A DNA stretch of 8,831 nucleotides, taken from positions 1 through 8,831 of the forward strand of contig CAMHNT010000083.1 of the NCBI GenBank assembly GCA_946186535.1, read 5' to 3'. A program made the position numbers and the translations under genes. The notes beneath the pieces are model-generated. The model did no database searches. It saw only the letters and a program-made list of their open reading frames with translations, and was not told the origin of the DNA. Positions 6,549-8,831 of the stretch are shown in pieces; position 1 is the first letter of the stretch; each line of letters starts with the position of its first letter. Source of the DNA: an uncultured Clostridia bacterium. Its GTDB lineage: Bacteria; Bacillota; Clostridia; Oscillospirales; Acutalibacteraceae.

Positions 6549-6577
6549 AATATATCATACCGATTCGGTTTTATCAA
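6549..6577 (-). promoter_or_regulatory. Sigma-A promoter of the riboswitch operon, with a palindrome in the spacer
   Basis: On the minus strand, TTGATA (6572-6577) and TATATT (6549-6554) are each one base off consensus and are 17 bases apart, giving a start near 6542 and a leader of about 75 bases before the aptamer. The spacer contains the perfect 11-base palindrome ACCGATTCGGT (6559-6569), which could be an operator overlapping the promoter. Promoter spacing and identity are good; the operator idea is inference. Confidence 0.7.
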
Positions 6578-6644
6578 TACTTATTTTAGACAAATAGATT
6601 ATAACAATCCTCACAAGTTTAGTGAACATTTATTCTTGGCACAA

Positions 6645-6686
6645 AGAAAAAACAGCACAAAGCTGAATGCATTTGTACTGCTTTAA
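6645..6686 (-). terminator. Intrinsic terminator of the small membrane-protein gene
   Basis: The minus-strand RNA forms a 9-bp stem, CAGUACAAA with UUUGUGCUG (plus-strand 6672-6680 and 6653-6661, one G-U pair), a 10-base loop, and six U residues right after (6647-6652). It follows the stop codon at 6701 by about 15 bases and separates this gene from the riboswitch operon promoter. Confidence 0.85.
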
Positions 6687-6700
6687 AAAAATTCGGATGA

Positions 6701-7123
6701 TCAATACCGCTTAACCTTTGTTTTCTTATTAACGCTGACCACTCCTCCGATCGCGCCCATTACGGCGAATACACCCAATTTAATTAAAGAACCGATCAGA
6801 TCGTTTTCAATGCCTTTCGCAAGTCCTGTAATAAAAACAAGCAGAAATAAAAATGCTCCCGCACAAACACCGATAAGAAGTCCCCGTTTCCTGTAGAGCC
6901 TTACGGCAGAATAACCTGCGGCAAAAGCGCCAAAAGCGCCGATAAACGTTGTAATCAGTGAGAGATAATCAACAGGCAGGCTTCCGAACTTGACAAAAAT
7001 CACAGCCGACAAAGACAAAAGCGCCGCACTCACCGCCACACCGACCGCACACCCCAAAAGCAACGATCTGGTAATTTTTATTGCTTCACTGTTTTTATTG
7101 CTGATTTCACTGTATTTTGTCAA
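6701..7123 (-). CDS. TIGR04086/DUF3792-type four-helix membrane protein, function unknown
   Basis: The 140-residue product is almost wholly membrane-embedded, with helices at about 19-45, 52-76, 80-101 and 108-130, a basic loop RLYRKR (75-80) between helices two and three, and a lysine-rich tail. Length, four-helix layout and the glycine/alanine-rich second helix (IGAFGAFAAGYSAVRLYRKRG) match the TIGR04086 family of clostridial membrane proteins, as far as memory allows. No function is known. The TTG at 7123 is chosen as start because GGAGGG lies six bases upstream; a longer frame to 7237 (also TTG) has no such site and adds a non-membrane stretch running into the promoter. The gene is monocistronic, with its own promoter and terminator. 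It is not obviously tied to the B12 operon or to the divergent dehydrogenase. Confidence 0.75.
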   Translation of the reverse strand: MTKYSEISNKNSEAIKITRSLLLGCAVGVAVSAALLSLSAVIFVKFGSLPVDYLSLITTFIGAFGAFAAGYSAVRLYRKRGLLIGVCAGAFLFLLVFITGLAKGIENDLIGSLIKLGVFAVMGAIGGVVSVNKKTKVKRY

Positions 7124-7244
7124 AACAATCCCTCCATATTGATTTACTTGATTATTTAAATTATATGTTTTTAAGACTTGTTTATTACTGTTGGGATGAA
7201 ATTTTTGATTAAAACACTCTTTGCAAATTTGTTTCAACTAACTT

Positions 7245-7253
7245 ATTATAACA
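7245..7253 (-). promoter_or_regulatory. Extended -10 promoter for the small membrane-protein gene
   Basis: On the minus strand TGTTATAAT forms an extended -10 element (TATAAT at 7245-7250, TG at 7252-7253), about 120 bases before the TTG start. The -35 position is only AT-rich. A second TATAAT at 7160-7165 is closer to the gene but lacks the TG extension. The region to 7305 is the AT-rich divergent spacer shared with the dehydrogenase promoter. Confidence 0.5.
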
Positions 7254-7305
7254 GAATATTAATATTTAAAATAGGAAAAGTTAAAAAATATTAATAAAAA
7301 AACTC

Positions 7306-7334
7306 TTTACTATCCTGAAAACATGTGCTATAAT
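7306..7334 (+). promoter_or_regulatory. Sigma-A promoter of the alcohol dehydrogenase gene
   Basis: TATAAT (7329-7334) is preceded by TGC, giving an extended -10, and TTTACT (7306-7311) lies 17 bases upstream. The expected start near 7341 leaves a 45-base leader that includes the strong AAGGAGG ribosome binding site (7373-7379). No obvious Rex or other operator palindrome is seen. Confidence 0.7.
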
Positions 7335-7385
7335 ATATAAAAAATTACACAGTAAATAATTTTGTCTGTATAAGGAGGAAAATTT

Positions 7386-8555
7386 ATGTACAGATTTACT
7401 TTACCGAGAGATCTTTATCATGGAAAGGGCGCTCTCGAAGCATTAAAAAATTTTAAAGGCAAGAAAGCTATCGTCTGTATCGGCGGCGGAAGCATGAAGA
7501 AATTCGGCTTCCTCGACAGAGCAGTTTCATATCTTGAGGAAGCAGGCATGGAAGTTAAGGTTGCGCAGGTAATGCTTGATTTCGAGCCCGACTGGATCGT
7601 TGCAATGGGCGGCGGTTCGCCGATAGACGCTGCGAAGGCTATGTGGATCAAGTATGAATATCCCGACGTTACATTTGAGGATATGTGCAAGGTATTCGGT
7701 CTTCCCGAGCTTCGCAAAAAGGCTCATTTCTGCGCTATTTCCTCAACATCCGGTACGGCTACGGAAGTAACCGCATTCTCTATCATCACGGATTATGCAA
7801 AGGGCATCAAGTATCCTATCGCTGATTTCGAGATAACTCCTGACGTTGCTATTGTTGACCCTGATCTTGCGGAAACAATGCCTAAGAAGCTCGTCGCTCA
7901 TACGGGCATGGACGCTATCACACATGCTATCGAGGCTTACGTTTCAACAGCCAACTGTGACTACACCGATCCTCTTGCGCTCCATGCTATCAAGATGATT
8001 CAGAATGACCTTGTTGATTCTTACAACGGCGATCTTGCTAAGCGTGACAGCATGCATAACGCTCAGTGTCTTGCAGGTATGGCATTCTCGAACGCACTTC
8101 TCGGTATCGTTCACTCAATGGCTCACAAGACAGGCGCTGCTTTCGCTGATTACGGCGCTCACATTATTCATGGTGCGGCTAACGCTATGTATCTACCTAA
8201 GGTTATCGCTTTCAACGCAAAGGACGAAACAGCCGCAAAGAGATACGGCGTTATAGCTGACTTTATGGGTCTCGGAGGTGACACGACTGACGAGAAAATC
8301 AAGCTTCTCATAGATTATCTGAGAAAGATGAACGATGATCTTAATATTCCTCACTGCATCAAGAACTACGGTGCTGATTCCTATCCGACTGATCAGGGAT
8401 TCGTTCCGGAAGAAGTATTCCTTGAGAGACTTCCCGAGATTGCAAAGAACGCAATAGGTGATGCCTGCACAGGCTCTAACCCGCGTCAGCCGAGTCAGGA
8501 AGAAATGGAGAAGCTCCTTAAGGCTTGCTACTATGATACAGAAGTTGATTTCTGA
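7386..8555 (+). CDS. Iron-dependent (type III) alcohol dehydrogenase, possible internal deletion
   Basis: The 389-residue cytosolic enzyme belongs to the iron-containing alcohol dehydrogenase family and should interconvert aldehydes and primary alcohols with NAD(P)H, as in fermentative ethanol or butanol formation. Visible motifs are GGGSMKKFGFLD (about 33-44), the cofactor loop GGGSPIDAAKAMW (75-87), STSGTATEVTAFS (120-132), and the metal ligands Asp176 and His180 in GMDAITHAIEAY, His247 in HSMAHKTGAAF, and His262 in HGAANAMYLP. The C-terminus GDACTGSNPRQ...CYYDTEVDF is typical of clostridial members. Between Lys58 and Ala60, where relatives recalled from the family have a segment like FEGVEPDPSVxTVxxG, this protein goes straight to AQVMLDFEPDW, so roughly 16-20 residues near the coenzyme site seem to be missing in frame. 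The start has a strong AAGGAGG site. The gene stands alone between its own promoter and terminator. Confidence 0.93.
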   Translation: MYRFTLPRDLYHGKGALEALKNFKGKKAIVCIGGGSMKKFGFLDRAVSYLEEAGMEVKVAQVMLDFEPDWIVAMGGGSPIDAAKAMWIKYEYPDVTFEDMCKVFGLPELRKKAHFCAISSTSGTATEVTAFSIITDYAKGIKYPIADFEITPDVAIVDPDLAETMPKKLVAHTGMDAITHAIEAYVSTANCDYTDPLALHAIKMIQNDLVDSYNGDLAKRDSMHNAQCLAGMAFSNALLGIVHSMAHKTGAAFADYGAHIIHGAANAMYLPKVIAFNAKDETAAKRYGVIADFMGLGGDTTDEKIKLLIDYLRKMNDDLNIPHCIKNYGADSYPTDQGFVPEEVFLERLPEIAKNAIGDACTGSNPRQPSQEEMEKLLKACYYDTEVDF

Positions 8556-8571
8556 TAATTAATAATATATA

Positions 8572-8594
8572 ATTAACCTGATGTGTTGGTTAAT
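8572..8594. repeat. Inverted repeat downstream of the dehydrogenase gene
   Basis: ATTAACC (8572-8578) and GGTTAAT (8588-8594) are perfect inverted repeats around a 9-base loop, within the 3' untranslated region and just before the terminator. There is no U run after it, so it is not itself a terminator. It may stabilise the mRNA end, or it may be chance in AT-rich DNA. Confidence 0.4.
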
Positions 8595-8614
8595 CCATAT
8601 TTAAATTTATTATG

Positions 8615-8648
8615 GGCTGTCACATAAAAATTGTGACAGCCTTTTTTT
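8615..8648 (+). terminator. Strong intrinsic terminator of the dehydrogenase gene
   Basis: A perfect 10-bp stem, GGCTGTCACA (8615-8624) with TGTGACAGCC (8632-8641), a 7-base loop and seven T residues directly after (8642-8648) form a textbook rho-independent terminator 60 bases past the stop codon. Confidence 0.95.
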
Positions 8649-8678
8649 ATTTTAAGCTATAAATGAGAAAAAGGGTTT

Positions 8679-8703
8679 AAAAATGCCGCAGTGTGGCATT
8701 TTT
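8679..8703. terminator. Bidirectional hairpin terminator candidate
   Basis: AAAAATGCC (8679-8687) and GGCATTTTT (8695-8703) form a perfect 9-bp stem with a 7-base loop. The A/T ends give a short U run in either direction, so it could serve a leftward gene outside the window as well as backing up the dehydrogenase terminator. Confidence 0.55.
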
Positions 8704-8716
8704 AAGAAGTAACGAG

Positions 8717-8831
8717 ATGTCAAGGGCTTCGCCCTTAAGAGCCCACCAGAGGCTCCCTCTGGACTCCGCAGGCGCCCTGAAGGAAATGCCCTTGGGGTAC
8801 TTTTTGAAAAAAGCTGGGCAAAAACTTTAAC
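8717..8831. repeat. GC-rich multi-hairpin element, probable dispersed intergenic repeat (partial)
   Basis: This stretch is more GC-rich than the surrounding gaps and packed with inverted repeats: AAGGGC/GCCCTT (8722-8727 with 8731-8736), CCAGAGG/CCTCTGG (8746-8752 with 8756-8762), and a longer-range CAAGGGC/GCCCTTG (8721-8727 with 8788-8794). It ends in an A-rich tail with TTTTTGAAAAAAGC and AAAAACTTTAAC, and runs off the window. Many clostridial genomes carry similar CTTCGCCC-type intergenic hairpin repeats, but copy number cannot be judged from one copy. No reading frame here looks coding. Confidence 0.5.

Noticed and set aside
7260..7385. Rex-type operator in front of the alcohol dehydrogenase
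   Set aside because: No TTGTTAA...TTAACAA-like palindrome was found; the region is only AT-rich.
7418..7925. Minus-strand frames opposite the alcohol dehydrogenase
   Set aside because: They are antisense shadows of a highly conserved enzyme.
8721..8794. CRISPR-like or tRNA-like structure at the right edge
   Set aside because: The hairpins are not direct repeats with spacers, and no cloverleaf or anticodon arrangement fits.

Overview
The window looks like chromosome of a low-to-mid GC anaerobic Firmicute, most likely a Clostridia member near Ruminococcus/Oscillospirales. The signs are Gram-positive lipobox lipoproteins, strong AGGAGG-type ribosome binding sites, consensus sigma-A promoters, AT-rich gaps, a TIGR04086/DUF3792-type membrane protein and a clostridial-style iron-dependent alcohol dehydrogenase. 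This placement is by recognition only.

Layout. (a) 1-245: gene-poor left edge, with a candidate terminator for the leftward operon. (b) 246-6577, all on the minus strand: a cobalamin-riboswitch-controlled locus. In transcription order it holds a sigma-A-like promoter (6549-6577), a well-formed cobalamin riboswitch (about 6315-6465), a short signal-peptide-like open frame ended by TAA, a membrane-anchored beta-domain protein (5664-6092), a BtuF-like binding lipoprotein, a BtuC-like permease, a BtuD-like ATPase, a lipoprotein CbiK-type chelatase, a second surface-anchored beta-domain protein, and CbiC. (c) 6645-7253, minus strand: a small four-helix membrane protein with its own promoter and intrinsic terminator. 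(d) 7306-8650, plus strand: an iron-type alcohol dehydrogenase with promoter and terminator. (e) 8650-8831: a second hairpin and a stem-loop-rich stretch that looks like part of a dispersed repeat.

How the genes fit together. The riboswitch should lower expression when cellular cobalamin is sufficient. The FecCD-type ABC importer would bring in a corrinoid, cobinamide or related tetrapyrrole/metal complex. The chelatase carries the CbiK catalytic residues but also a signal peptide and lipobox, so it should work outside the membrane. The two small beta-domain proteins each end in one membrane helix with a basic tail and resemble each other and, loosely, NEAT domains. Together these suggest an extracytoplasmic tetrapyrrole capture, metallation and uptake system linked to B12. 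CbiC is the only cytoplasmic corrin-ring enzyme in the locus.

The points most worth a second look are: the exported chelatase in a B12-riboswitch locus; an in-frame TAA that separates a signal-peptide-like leader from the first beta-domain protein, which otherwise has no export signal; an apparent in-frame internal deletion in the alcohol dehydrogenase; and the repeat-like element at the right edge.
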